Source: Paenibacillus chibensis (GTDB taxonomy: Bacteria > Bacillota > Bacilli > Paenibacillales > Paenibacillaceae). Taken from it: a stretch of DNA of 64,000 nucleotides. Shown here piece by piece: positions 7,600-16,386 of the stretch (positions are counted from its first letter, which is position 1; the number at the start of each line of letters is the position of its first letter). The stretch spans positions 186,001-250,000 of the forward strand of contig NZ_BIMK01000009.1 of assembly GCF_004001045.1 (NCBI RefSeq), given 5' to 3'. The position numbers and the translations under genes were made by a program. Under the pieces are notes generated by a model. It saw only the letters and a program-made list of their open reading frames with translations, was not told the DNA's origin and searched no databases.

Positions 7600-9363
7600 T
7601 CAAACTTTATCCTCTGCTGAGATTTCGGCAATCCGCAGCTGCTGGGTGGCGAATTCCCGGTACATCTCATGACTTTCGAACAGCTCATGATGGGTGCCTC
7701 TGCCCGTGATCCGGCCTTTTTCGATAAAAAGAATTTGGTCGGCATCCACTACCGTCGATAGCCTATGGGCAATGACCAACGTCGTTCGGCCCTTCATCAG
7801 ATTGTGCAGCGCTTTCTGCACAAACACCTCGGATTGGCTGTCCAGGCTTGATGTAGCTTCATCCAGCATTAGAATTTGCGGATTCCGAAGGAGCGCGCGG
7901 GCAATGGAAATCCGCTGGCGCTGGCCGCCGGAGAGTTTAATCCCCCGCTCGCCGACTTCCGTCATATATCCTTCCGGCAGCTCGTCGATAAATATATCGG
8001 CATAAGCCATGTGAGCCGCACGCTTGATTTCATCATCTGCGGCCTCCCGGTTCATGCCATAGCATATGTTATCGCGGATGGTACCGGCAATGATCGGACT
8101 TTCCTGCGGAACATACCCGATCTGCTCGCGCCAGGAGGCTAGTGAGAATCCGGCGACATCCTGCCCGCCGACACGGATTACCCCACTGTCCGGGATATAA
8201 AACCGTTCAAGGATCGCAAACAGCGTCGTTTTGCCGCCCCCGCTGGGTCCGACCACGGCCGTCACTTTCCCGGGCTCCAGCGTAAAGCTTATATCGTGCA
8301 GGACCGTATCTCCTTTGTCATACGAAAAATGCACGTTCGCAAGCTCAATGGTCTGAATCGGGCCGGTGAGCACTGCGCCTGCCGATACATCTTCCTGGTT
8401 GTCCTCCAGGATATTCACGATTCGTTCCGTCGCTCCGACGGATTTCTGCAGCTGGGTAAAAAACATCGTAATCTGGTTCATTGGCATGATGATCTGCACC
8501 AGATACAGAATGAAGGCCACCAAATCGCCTGCCGAAAGCGCCCCGCTGGAGACCCGCATTCCGCCGTATCCAATGATCAGCACCATGAGGCCCATCATTA
8601 CGAAGGAAATGATCGGACCGATAAACGCCTGAATTTTCCCTTCGCGGATTCCCAGCTTAAGCAGTCCGCGGATCGCCTTTTGGCCAACCGCAGTTTCCCT
8701 GTCTTCCGCGTTCGAAGCCTTGACCAGCCGGATTTCGGATAATACCTGGTTCAGAATCGTCGTGAAATCTGCCGTCTCATCCTGCAAACGCCGCGAAATT
8801 TGCAGCATGACTCGTCCGAGCGGCACCAAAACTGCAGCCGTGACGGGAATGGCCGCGAGGATGATCAACGTCATCTTCCAATCGAGCAGGAGCAAAATAA
8901 TAATGGCTCCGATCATGGATATGATGCCATTGAAAAATCCCGTGACATGCTCGGATACCAGGCCCTTGAGCACGGCCGTATCATTCGTCATCCGGCTGAT
9001 CGTATCGCCGGTACGGTGGTTGTCGTAATAGGGAATGGTAAGCTTGAGCAGCTTTTTCCACAAACGGTCCCGGAGTTTTGCGACGACCTCCTGTCCGATC
9101 CTGTTCAGCAAATAGATTGAAATGCCGCCCGATATCGCGGAAGCGACGAAGGTTGCGACCAGCAGGACGATTTGCGACGGCTTGATGCTGTCGACCGTAA
9201 AGCTGTCGACCAGCCCTTTCGTAAACAGCGGTACGACAAGACTGACCAGCGTTGAAATGACGCTGAGCGCAACGGCCACGGAAAGCATCCAAACGGATGG
9301 CTTGGTTTCCCGAACCAGCCTTACGAATGCTTTCCAGTTCCCTTTTTGATAGCTTTCTTTCAT
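7600..9363 (-). CDS. ABC transporter half-molecule, fused membrane and ATPase domains (MsbA/BmrA-like)
   Basis: A 587-residue homodimeric-type exporter. Six transmembrane helices occupy residues 25-320. The nucleotide-binding domain follows, with Walker A GPSGGGKTT, a Q-loop at GYVPQESP, signature LSGGQRQRISIARAL, Walker B ILMLDEATSS and the H-loop IAHRLST. The family exports lipids, drugs or peptides; the cargo is unknown. The chosen ATG at 9363 follows AGGAG; upstream in-frame ATGs would extend the protein by 26 residues. No terminator is visible after its stop at 7600, and the cstR-operon promoter starts seven bases earlier, so read-through into that operon is possible. Confidence 0.9.
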   Translation of the reverse strand: MKESYQKGNWKAFVRLVRETKPSVWMLSVAVALSVISTLVSLVVPLFTKGLVDSFTVDSIKPSQIVLLVATFVASAISGGISIYLLNRIGQEVVAKLRDRLWKKLLKLTIPYYDNHRTGDTISRMTNDTAVLKGLVSEHVTGFFNGIISMIGAIIILLLLDWKMTLIILAAIPVTAAVLVPLGRVMLQISRRLQDETADFTTILNQVLSEIRLVKASNAEDRETAVGQKAIRGLLKLGIREGKIQAFIGPIISFVMMGLMVLIIGYGGMRVSSGALSAGDLVAFILYLVQIIMPMNQITMFFTQLQKSVGATERIVNILEDNQEDVSAGAVLTGPIQTIELANVHFSYDKGDTVLHDISFTLEPGKVTAVVGPSGGGKTTLFAILERFYIPDSGVIRVGGQDVAGFSLASWREQIGYVPQESPIIAGTIRDNICYGMNREAADDEIKRAAHMAYADIFIDELPEGYMTEVGERGIKLSGGQRQRISIARALLRNPQILMLDEATSSLDSQSEVFVQKALHNLMKGRTTLVIAHRLSTVVDADQILFIEKGRITGRGTHHELFESHEMYREFATQQLRIAEISAEDKV

Positions 9364-9420
9364 ATATGAGATGGCTCCTATCCTGTATACTTTTTTATCT
9401 ATCATTGCTTTTCCTAACCG

Positions 9421-9449
9421 ATTATACAGAGAATGCGGCATGAAGTCAT
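9421..9449 (-). promoter_or_regulatory. Candidate promoter of the ABC exporter
   Basis: Leftward -10 TATAAT (9426-9421) with a weak -35 ATGACT (9449-9444) at 17-base spacing, about 60 bases before the exporter start. Confidence 0.4.
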
Positions 9450-9512
9450 ATATTGAAGGATTGTCCGGATTTCAACAAGGCAGATATCATATTTGGAGTG
9501 AGCGGCAGCAAT

Positions 9513-9575
9513 AAGAAAAACGTCTAGCGACGTAATTTCTCAGAAGACAGACCGCCATTAGCGGATGTTTTTCTT
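9513..9575. repeat. Nested inverted-repeat (cruciform-like) element
   Basis: AAGAAAAACGTC (9513-9524) and GATGTTTTTCTT (9564-9575) form an outer stem with one G-T pair. Two small hairpins sit inside: CGTC-TAGC-GACG (9521-9532, which competes with the outer stem) and CCGC-CATTA-GCGG (9552-9564). Each small hairpin followed by TTTTTCTT would resemble a weak terminator, one per strand. It lies between the exporter promoter and the terminator of the lipoprotein operon. Confidence 0.45.
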
Positions 9576-9624
9576 GCAATATCACGAAGCCGTGGCTCTG
9601 CAGTTTATACTCTCCGATATTATC

Positions 9625-9656
9625 AAAAAAGACGCGGATGGTATCCGCGTCTTTCT
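9625..9656 (-). terminator. Terminator of the kinase-lipoprotein operon
   Basis: GACGCGGAT (9631-9639), loop GGT, ATCCGCGTC (9643-9651). Read leftward it is followed by six T residues (A run 9625-9630). Confidence 0.85.
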
Positions 9657-9662
9657 TCAGCT

Positions 9663-10649
9663 TCAAGCGGTAAACAAGCTGTTTACCTTCAGCTCCAGGG
9701 AGTCCCAGAAGGACTGTATATCCTTTATCGGCGGCCCTTGAATGCTGTCTTTTCCTTTTTCGTAAATCACGTCTTTATTTTGATTGAGAACTTCGAGATA
9801 TTTTTTGACGAGAATGGCCGTCTTGGTCTCCGGATGCTCGCTGACGAAGGTTTGATACTGCTTTTTGACTTTGGGCAGCAGCTTTAAGGTTGTATCGTCC
9901 ACCGCATCATACCGGTATTCCGTCAGGTACGAATTCAGGTACATCTTATATAGCTCGAGTACGTCCTTGGCTTTCAGGCCATCGGGATTCTCGGTCAAGT
10001 AATATTCCGCCTTCAGGATGCGGTCCGCCAGCTCCTCCCTGGTGATGACGAGGGCTCCGTCTTCGAAATAGCTCTTCTCCGATTCCATAGCCTTCAGAAC
10101 GATGTAGCTCTTCAGATCATTGGACAAGTACTTATCGTATTTCTGCAGCGCCTTATAGTCGACCTTCCAATAGAACATGCCCTCCGTGTTACCGAGCGCC
10201 AAACCACCGGCCTGCTGCGACAGCAGCCACTGCTTCAATGTGTCATCGCCTTTGATGTTATTGATGTCCATCGGATAACCGATTTCATTCATTTTCTGCG
10301 ACGTTTCCGGCTTGGACAGCATGGTCAGGAAGTTGTCGTTCAAGCTCGGCAAATACCGGTCATAGTATTTTTCCAGCTCCAGGAACAACCCGTCCGCCTG
10401 CTTCTGATCCGCCTTCGGCATGCTCTCGTCGAGGAAGCGGATAACCTCCCCGGGCTCCTTTGCCTGCGTGGTCAACAGCTTGAACCGTTCCAGCATGTCT
10501 TCCTTCGTCTCGGCCGGCGGCTGCGTGGCGGTTTCCTGCTGCTTCGCAGGCTCCTGCACAGTCAGACTCTTGTTCCCGCAGCCGGAAACCGCGATCACGG
10601 CCGACAATGCGAGCAACATCCAAATGGGTTTCTTCAAAAAAATCATCAT
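9663..10649 (-). CDS. Lipoprotein of unknown function
   Basis: 328 residues with a lipoprotein signal (lipobox VSGC, Cys24). The mature part is a charged, helix-rich domain with no catalytic motif that I recognise; a short QQETATQPPAE linker follows the lipid anchor. It starts 24 bases after the beta-propeller lipoprotein gene and ends at a terminator, so it is the last gene of the kinase, propeller, lipoprotein unit. A co-transcribed sensor kinase suggests that the two lipoproteins could belong to an envelope-sensing or stress unit, but this is only context. An ATG at 10646 is an alternative start. Confidence 0.75.
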   Translation of the reverse strand: MMIFLKKPIWMLLALSAVIAVSGCGNKSLTVQEPAKQQETATQPPAETKEDMLERFKLLTTQAKEPGEVIRFLDESMPKADQKQADGLFLELEKYYDRYLPSLNDNFLTMLSKPETSQKMNEIGYPMDINNIKGDDTLKQWLLSQQAGGLALGNTEGMFYWKVDYKALQKYDKYLSNDLKSYIVLKAMESEKSYFEDGALVITREELADRILKAEYYLTENPDGLKAKDVLELYKMYLNSYLTEYRYDAVDDTTLKLLPKVKKQYQTFVSEHPETKTAILVKKYLEVLNQNKDVIYEKGKDSIQGPPIKDIQSFWDSLELKVNSLFTA

Positions 10650-10672
10650 CCCTATCCCCTACCCCCGTTACA

Positions 10673-11767
10673 TCATTTGAAAGTATAAATTTCGGTCAGC
10701 AGCTTCGCGCCTGTCGCTGTCAGGTTCATTTCCGGATTCATAAGCCGGGTACCGTCCGGGCTCCAGGCAAGCAAACTCTGGAGGTTCGGATACAAGGACA
10801 CCAGCGTCGTATGTCCGGTTTTCGCATCCATCACATATAGTCCGGAGCCGCCCCGTTCCAGATTGAACAGCGCGTAAGCCAGCCTCGAGCCGTCCGGCGA
10901 CCAGACCATCTGTCTGGCCAGGCTGCCTTCGGCGATCGTGGTCGCCTGACCCTTGTCATTCGCCGGCTGCAAAATTACTGAATTCCGGTTATCGCCGCTT
11001 TCTTCAGCTATGGCTAACATGCCGCCACCGGGAGCTGCCGAGAAATCGGCAACCTTTTTGCGGATGAGGATGGGTCCCGCGGTAGTTTTCGGCTTGCTCG
11101 ATGCGTCGAAGGAAGCATCCAGCCGGTACAGCTCTCGATCCTGATTCAAGTAATATGCCGTAAACTTGTCTGCATTCGACGGATCTAAGACCGCTTCCGT
11201 TTTGACGACGACTTCATCTTGCTTCAGCTTATGGATCGGCGTTATCCCGCCGTCCAATCCAGCAACGCTGAGCTCGTATACCGTTGCCAGCAAATAGCCC
11301 CGATTGCCGATCCATGCTCCGCGCACGTTGCCGTTCAGGATCGAATATGCTCCGTCATTCACCTGAATGCCGGTCTTCATTCCATCCTGAATCCGGACGA
11401 AACTGGCGTCCATCATGTTGCTGACAAACAGCATGGACGGATCGGGCGACGGATTGACCGTTAACGCATGCTCGATACCGAGCGGCCGGTCAGGATCCTT
11501 AGCCTTCACGAGCGAATGCACGGTCAGCTCCGCCTCCATCCACTTGGGCTTTCCGGTGCCGATCATTTCATCGGCCGACAGCCAAGCCAGACCGTACAGG
11601 TCATCCAGCCGGTCGATCCGTTCCAGCTCCACTTTGCCTGCGGGTTCGCGAATCGGAGGATTCTTGACCGTCACGCTGCCGCCGGCCCCGCTGCATCCGG
11701 CCGTGATAGCGATCACGACGGTCAAAACCGCAATGCCGATATGTCTATGCCACAACCATTTTTTCAA
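10673..11767 (-). CDS. TolB/WD40-like beta-propeller lipoprotein
   Basis: 364 residues. A signal peptide with lipobox ITAGC (Cys25) is followed by a glycine-rich linker and repeated beta-strand blades. The C-terminal blades carry the TolB-type motif twice: VWSPDGSRLAYALF and LAWSPDGTRLM. Such propellers usually act as binding platforms on the outer face of the membrane; no enzyme site is evident. The start is a TTG at 11767, eight bases after AAGGAGGAG. It lies 84 bases after a sensor kinase gene and 23 bases before the second lipoprotein gene, all in one direction. The ligand is unknown. Confidence 0.8.
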   Translation of the reverse strand: MKKWLWHRHIGIAVLTVVIAITAGCSGAGGSVTVKNPPIREPAGKVELERIDRLDDLYGLAWLSADEMIGTGKPKWMEAELTVHSLVKAKDPDRPLGIEHALTVNPSPDPSMLFVSNMMDASFVRIQDGMKTGIQVNDGAYSILNGNVRGAWIGNRGYLLATVYELSVAGLDGGITPIHKLKQDEVVVKTEAVLDPSNADKFTAYYLNQDRELYRLDASFDASSKPKTTAGPILIRKKVADFSAAPGGGMLAIAEESGDNRNSVILQPANDKGQATTIAEGSLARQMVWSPDGSRLAYALFNLERGGSGLYVMDAKTGHTTLVSLYPNLQSLLAWSPDGTRLMNPEMNLTATGAKLLTEIYTFK

Positions 11768-11851
11768 TGCGGCTCCTCCTTTTCGTTAACCTCTGTCTGT
11801 AACCGAGTATAGGGAATAATCGTTTCTAAAAAATATCGAATTGTTTCAAAC

Positions 11852-13324
11852 TTATAAACATTTTGCGCCAGCCAGCGGAAATGTAACGATAAATTCCGTG
11901 CCGATACCATCCGCCGGCGTCTCGACCCGGATGTCGCCGCCGTTTTGCCTGGTCAGCTGCCTGACCAGCGCCAATCCCAAGCCGCTGCCGCCGGACTTGC
12001 GCGCACGGTCGTGATTGACCGTATAAAACGGCTCGAACACCAGCTCCCGCCGGTCCTCGGGAATACCCACGCCCGTGTCGCGAAAACTTATTTCGACCGT
12101 ATCCCCGACAATTCGGTTCGATAGCGTTACCGAGCCCTCCGGGGTATTGTATTTGATCGCATTATCCAGCAAATTGATGAAAATATGGGTCAGATTGTTG
12201 CGGTCACCCGTCATCCGTGCAGGCTGCAGGCGCACATGCAGCGTAATATCGAACTGCTCGGCCTTTCCCCGCATCCGCGACGCGGCGTCGGAGAGCAGCT
12301 CGATCAGCTCCACCTCTTCGGGGTGATGGTCAAATTCGTATTTTTCGGATGCGGCCAAGTGCAATACCCGCTCCACCAGTTCATAGAGTCGCCCTGCTTC
12401 TTTCGTAATCGATTGATAGGCGTCCTGAATCAAAGCCGGATCATCCGGGTACATCTGCAGCAGATCGGCATAGGCCCGGATCGAAGTCAGCGGCGTTTTG
12501 AATTCATGGCTGATGTTATGGATAAAATCCTTCTGCTGCCGTTCCAGCAGCTGCAGCTTTTCCAGCGTTTTGAGCAGCTTCTCCTGTTCACGTTCGAGAG
12601 ACATCACGTTGGTTTGGATGGCAAGATTCATATCGAAGATCCCGCTGCTCAGCTCGCCCAGCTCATCGTTTCGCCGCAAGCCGGAATGCTCGAGGTAATG
12701 GCCGCCCCGTATCCGATCGGTATCCTTCTTCAGGCGGCGGATGGCGCTGGCCTGCCTGTTCATGTACAGGATGCCAAATATGAAGGAAAGACCGAGCACC
12801 ACCGCTCCCGCAATCCAGAAGAGCCGCTGCATGTTGCGGTAAAATGCGTTCTGGCCGGCTACCGACGTCTGAAAATGAATGACCCCGAGCTGTTCACGGT
12901 CGGACGACACGGGAGTAAGGTATTCCAGGACGTCGCCGTGAATTTCATAAGCAATTTTGTCTTGTAATGCAAAATCCAGCAGATGCCTTACATTCGGCTT
13001 GGCGGCCATGACAAGCGAATCTCCCGTTTCGTTGCCATCCGCATCATACAGGATGACCCTCATGCCGCTCACGGTGCCCAGTTCGCGTGCAAGCGCGGGG
13101 CCTTGCAGCCGCATGAACGTCGCCGCGTCCACCTGCGTTCCCGTCACGAACAGCTGGCTGATCCGATCCGAAGCCACATCCGCCTGCTGCTGCATCGTGT
13201 GTTCCATCTGCTGCTTCTGATTGCCGGAGATTCCTTTTAAAATCAAAAAACTGAGCAGGCCGATAGCGAATATAAGCAACACGGCCAAAAACCCAGTAAA
13301 TTTCCATTTCAAGCTGATGCGCAT
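11852..13324 (-). CDS. Sensor histidine kinase (HAMP-HisKA-HATPase), no adjacent response regulator
   Basis: 490 residues. Transmembrane helix 1 is near residues 9-30 and helix 2 near 168-190, with about 135 residues outside between them. A HAMP-like segment follows, then HisKA with the phosphorylated His in NISHEFKTPLTSIRAYADLL, and the ATPase domain with NLLDNAIKYN (N box), DTGVGIP and GGSGLGLAL. It would autophosphorylate on an external cue and pass phosphate to a response regulator. No regulator gene is seen immediately upstream: 13325-13466 contains no open gene and then DUF418 follows. It is therefore an orphan locally. Two lipoprotein genes follow in the same direction and could be accessory sensors. 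Confidence 0.88.
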   Translation of the reverse strand: MRISLKWKFTGFLAVLLIFAIGLLSFLILKGISGNQKQQMEHTMQQQADVASDRISQLFVTGTQVDAATFMRLQGPALARELGTVSGMRVILYDADGNETGDSLVMAAKPNVRHLLDFALQDKIAYEIHGDVLEYLTPVSSDREQLGVIHFQTSVAGQNAFYRNMQRLFWIAGAVVLGLSFIFGILYMNRQASAIRRLKKDTDRIRGGHYLEHSGLRRNDELGELSSGIFDMNLAIQTNVMSLEREQEKLLKTLEKLQLLERQQKDFIHNISHEFKTPLTSIRAYADLLQMYPDDPALIQDAYQSITKEAGRLYELVERVLHLAASEKYEFDHHPEEVELIELLSDAASRMRGKAEQFDITLHVRLQPARMTGDRNNLTHIFINLLDNAIKYNTPEGSVTLSNRIVGDTVEISFRDTGVGIPEDRRELVFEPFYTVNHDRARKSGGSGLGLALVRQLTRQNGGDIRVETPADGIGTEFIVTFPLAGAKCL

Positions 13325-13466
13325 GCCCGTTTCCCCCGTCCTCCGCTAGCATTGGCCCGATCTGACGATGCAGCGTAGCTGCTGTTCGTCCGTCCGGGCC
13401 AAATGAGATGATCTAAGCGTAGCGGAGATAACGCTATTTTTCAACAAAGGGAATTTCGGGGCACCT

Positions 13467-14456
13467 TCATGCCGAGCCTGATGCGTTGGTGGACCGATAG
13501 TGGTCCGGCGTCCGTCCGTAAGTTCCCACTCGCCAAATCCATTCGAGCGGCCCCAAAGGAAAACGGTTCAACCACATGATGCTGAAGAGCACCTGCACCA
13601 TCAAAATCTCGATCGCCAGCATCGCCAGGATCAAATAGTATGCTTGATGGCTCAATCCCAAAACCTTGTCCAGCGTCAAAATGATTATCGTCTGCACCAT
13701 ATAATGGGTCAGCGCCATCCTGCCCAGCCTGTTCAAAGGCATAAGCCATTTTTGTATGAACGGAAACTGCAGGAGAAGGGTTAACGTGGAGACGTAAAAC
13801 ACGTCTTCCGCCAGTCCGCCCACAGTCATCGCCAAATCCGGCATGCCTGTGAGATCCATTATCTCCAACTGTGCCCATAAACCGGCGGGAATCAGTAGCA
13901 GCGAAACCGTCTGCACCGCGATCCATCGCTTTCGATGAAAGGCTACCGTTTCGAAGATTCGGGATTGGCCGGCCCACAGGCCCAGCACGAACATGCTGAG
14001 AATCATCCCGATCGAGCCTGTCCAGAAATAGGTGAGCAACAGCAACAGAGCAATCAAGAAATTTATCCAAGGCTTCAGCTTGTACAAAGGCAGCAGGAGA
14101 AAACCGAGAATTGCATACGGCAGCAGCGCTTCCCCCGGTTGGAAATGGTGGTGTACGAAGCCGAAGATCATCAGAATCATCAGCCTGCGCGCAAATAGGA
14201 TGTAAGCCCTATCCCCACGTGTCTTGGCACGGGATATGAACAGATAGAAGCCCGCGCCGAACAGAAAGCTGAAAATCGTAAAGAATCTCCCATAAACCGC
14301 CATATCAATGAAGAGTAGCAGTTTGCGTTCCATGACGCTCCAGAATCCCATCTGCGGCGGTATGGGGACGTAAGGGATCATTTGGAGAATATTGATGAAA
14401 AGGATGCCGACAAGCGCAAAGCCGCGCAAATAGTCGAGTATATCGATTCTTTTCAT
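13467..14456 (-). CDS. DUF418 (YeiB-like) membrane protein
   Basis: 329 residues with about nine hydrophobic helices. The N-terminal motif DYLRGFALVGILFINI and the C-terminal segment NRLGRMALTHYMVQT are typical of DUF418. The biochemical role of the family is not established; it is related in architecture to acyltransferase-like membrane proteins. Its ATG begins one base after the stop of the BceB-type permease, with the ribosome site inside the permease coding end, so translation should be coupled to it. This suggests a part in the response to cell-envelope antibiotics, which is inference. The tail is rich in R, H and S. Confidence 0.82.
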   Translation of the reverse strand: MKRIDILDYLRGFALVGILFINILQMIPYVPIPPQMGFWSVMERKLLLFIDMAVYGRFFTIFSFLFGAGFYLFISRAKTRGDRAYILFARRLMILMIFGFVHHHFQPGEALLPYAILGFLLLPLYKLKPWINFLIALLLLLTYFWTGSIGMILSMFVLGLWAGQSRIFETVAFHRKRWIAVQTVSLLLIPAGLWAQLEIMDLTGMPDLAMTVGGLAEDVFYVSTLTLLLQFPFIQKWLMPLNRLGRMALTHYMVQTIIILTLDKVLGLSHQAYYLILAMLAIEILMVQVLFSIMWLNRFPLGPLEWIWRVGTYGRTPDHYRSTNASGSA

Positions 14457-14457
14457 C

Positions 14458-16386
14458 TTACACCATCACCCTTTTCAGCTTTTGTATATACCGCGAGCTG
14501 ACCAGCGCAAAGTACACGGCTTGAACGATCAAAAAGGCGGCCGAAGCGATCAGCACCGGCTGATTGACATCATCGAGGTCGAAGCCCTCGCGAACCCGGT
14601 TCAACACGACCAACGTCTGAATCGCCGAGACCAGAATGGGAATGAAGAACAGCATCGCGATTTGAATCACGGAGGATTTGCCCATTTCGACGTCCCGAAG
14701 CCCGATTTTGGACATGGAGGTGTACATCCGCTGATCCTGCCTCAGCTCCGAATGGAGCTTGAAATACAGAAAGCTCGCCGAGCATACCGACAGGAGCGAT
14801 GCGATAAAAATACCGACAAAACTCATCATGGAGACGGACTGCTCGTGGTTGGCATACGTTCCGCCACGGACCATCATCAAGTTCGAGGATTGCCCGGTCG
14901 ACATCCGGTCGTAACCCCACTGCTCCAGCTCCAGACCGACCCGATATTCCTCATTTTTTCTTTCCGGTGCCTTTTTTCCCGTCCAGGAAGGTACCATGAA
15001 TATGTGCGCCGTCTGTTTCCAAAAGCTTTTCGATTCCGGAATTTGCCTGATCAGCTCGTTATACAGCTCCCGGCTTACGATCAACATACTCGTGCCCGGT
15101 ACCGGAGATACTTCCTGCTTCGTACGGATTTCGTTCATGATTTCAAGGTTTGCGGACGGGTCGTTCAGCTTCACCGCGGTATGAGGGCTCCACCCTGGAT
15201 TGTTTGCCGCTTGTTTATCCGTCTGCACCAGTACCGTTTGTTCGCCTTTCAGATCGCCCGCCTGTTTCAGGCCAAGCGCATTCGCTATGCGCTGATAGCT
15301 GTCCGCCGGCATGACAGAAACGTCAAGCTTGCTACCCAAAGCCTGGGCGCGGTAGGATTCGGTCAAGAATGTCTGATAAGCAATACCCTTCTCGTCCAAC
15401 TTTTGCCGAACAAGCTTCAATTCGTCCTCGGCTTGGTCCGGCTGATTCACGAAATACCGGATCGGGTACGGATCTTCCAGGTACACGTTCTGGCTTCGCA
15501 CGTTCACCGACATGATAAAAGCGACGGCCATGCAGCAGATCGAAGTGACGACCGTCACCATGAACAGGATCTGGGCATTGTCCTTGATTTTATAAGCCAT
15601 TTCCGATATCCAGATCAGATTCGTGCCTCTCCACGTCAGCTTCCGGCTTCGTTTCAGCAAGCGAAATGCCAGCACCGTAATTTGCGTGAAAAAGAAATAC
15701 GTACCGGCAATGCCCGTTACGGCGGCAGTCATCAGACTCTTATCGATTTCGAAATACCCGGCTGCCAGAAGGGCAATACCAAGCAGCGATATCCATATAG
15801 AGGCCTTCGGCTCTTTTTTCGGTTTGCTCGAACCTTTCAGCAGCTCTAACACCCGGTTGCGGTTGATGAAAAACAGCGTGAAGGCGGAAATGACAATAAA
15901 CAGCAGCGCAAAGGAGCCGACGGTTAACAAGAGCGCCTTGACAGGAACATATAACCCGAGCTGCTCGATACCGATCATACGCGCGCTGAGCGCCAAAAAC
16001 AGCTTGGACAGCAGCAATCCCGAAAGCAGACCCGTGAGGATGGCGAGCAAGCCGATGATCATATTTTCGACGAACACCAGCCTACCCAGCTGCCCCTGGG
16101 TCGCTCCCAGAATCGTCAGTATCCCGAACTCCTTGTTTCTTGCCTTCAAAAACGATCCGATGGAATACAGTACGAACAAAAACGCGAAAACAAAAATGAT
16201 ATATTCCATGACCTGCATCACCATCTGCACGTTTGCTCCAAGGTCGGTCCGGTTGATATCCGGATGAAAGATGAACAGCGCATAAGTGAAAAACACCATC
16301 ACCATAAAGCTGCTGCTTAAGAAATAAGCGAAGTAGGCACGAGCGTTACGCCGTACGTTATTAAACGCGAACTGTCGAAAGCTCAT
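14458..16386 (-). CDS. bceB: BceB-type ABC transporter permease (FtsX family)
   Basis: A 642-residue permease with the ten-helix plan of Bce transporters. There are seven N-terminal transmembrane helices, a large extracellular domain of about 200 residues (approximately 305-525, from NVRSQNVYLEDPYP to GGTYANHEQ), and three C-terminal helices. In the family this domain senses or removes peptide antibiotics from lipid II-cycle intermediates and transmits flux information to the BceS kinase. The ATG at 16386, eight bases after GGAGG, opens MSFRQFAFNNVRRNARAYF, the conserved start of these permeases. It overlaps the ATPase gene end by 26 bases. The peptide specificity cannot be read. Confidence 0.9.
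   Translation of the reverse strand: MSFRQFAFNNVRRNARAYFAYFLSSSFMVMVFFTYALFIFHPDINRTDLGANVQMVMQVMEYIIFVFAFLFVLYSIGSFLKARNKEFGILTILGATQGQLGRLVFVENMIIGLLAILTGLLSGLLLSKLFLALSARMIGIEQLGLYVPVKALLLTVGSFALLFIVISAFTLFFINRNRVLELLKGSSKPKKEPKASIWISLLGIALLAAGYFEIDKSLMTAAVTGIAGTYFFFTQITVLAFRLLKRSRKLTWRGTNLIWISEMAYKIKDNAQILFMVTVVTSICCMAVAFIMSVNVRSQNVYLEDPYPIRYFVNQPDQAEDELKLVRQKLDEKGIAYQTFLTESYRAQALGSKLDVSVMPADSYQRIANALGLKQAGDLKGEQTVLVQTDKQAANNPGWSPHTAVKLNDPSANLEIMNEIRTKQEVSPVPGTSMLIVSRELYNELIRQIPESKSFWKQTAHIFMVPSWTGKKAPERKNEEYRVGLELEQWGYDRMSTGQSSNLMMVRGGTYANHEQSVSMMSFVGIFIASLLSVCSASFLYFKLHSELRQDQRMYTSMSKIGLRDVEMGKSSVIQIAMLFFIPILVSAIQTLVVLNRVREGFDLDDVNQPVLIASAAFLIVQAVYFALVSSRYIQKLKRVMV

Noticed and set aside
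14482..15849. A 455-residue plus-strand open frame
   Set aside because: Antisense to the BceB permease; its His/Arg/Gln-rich composition is typical of a complement shadow.
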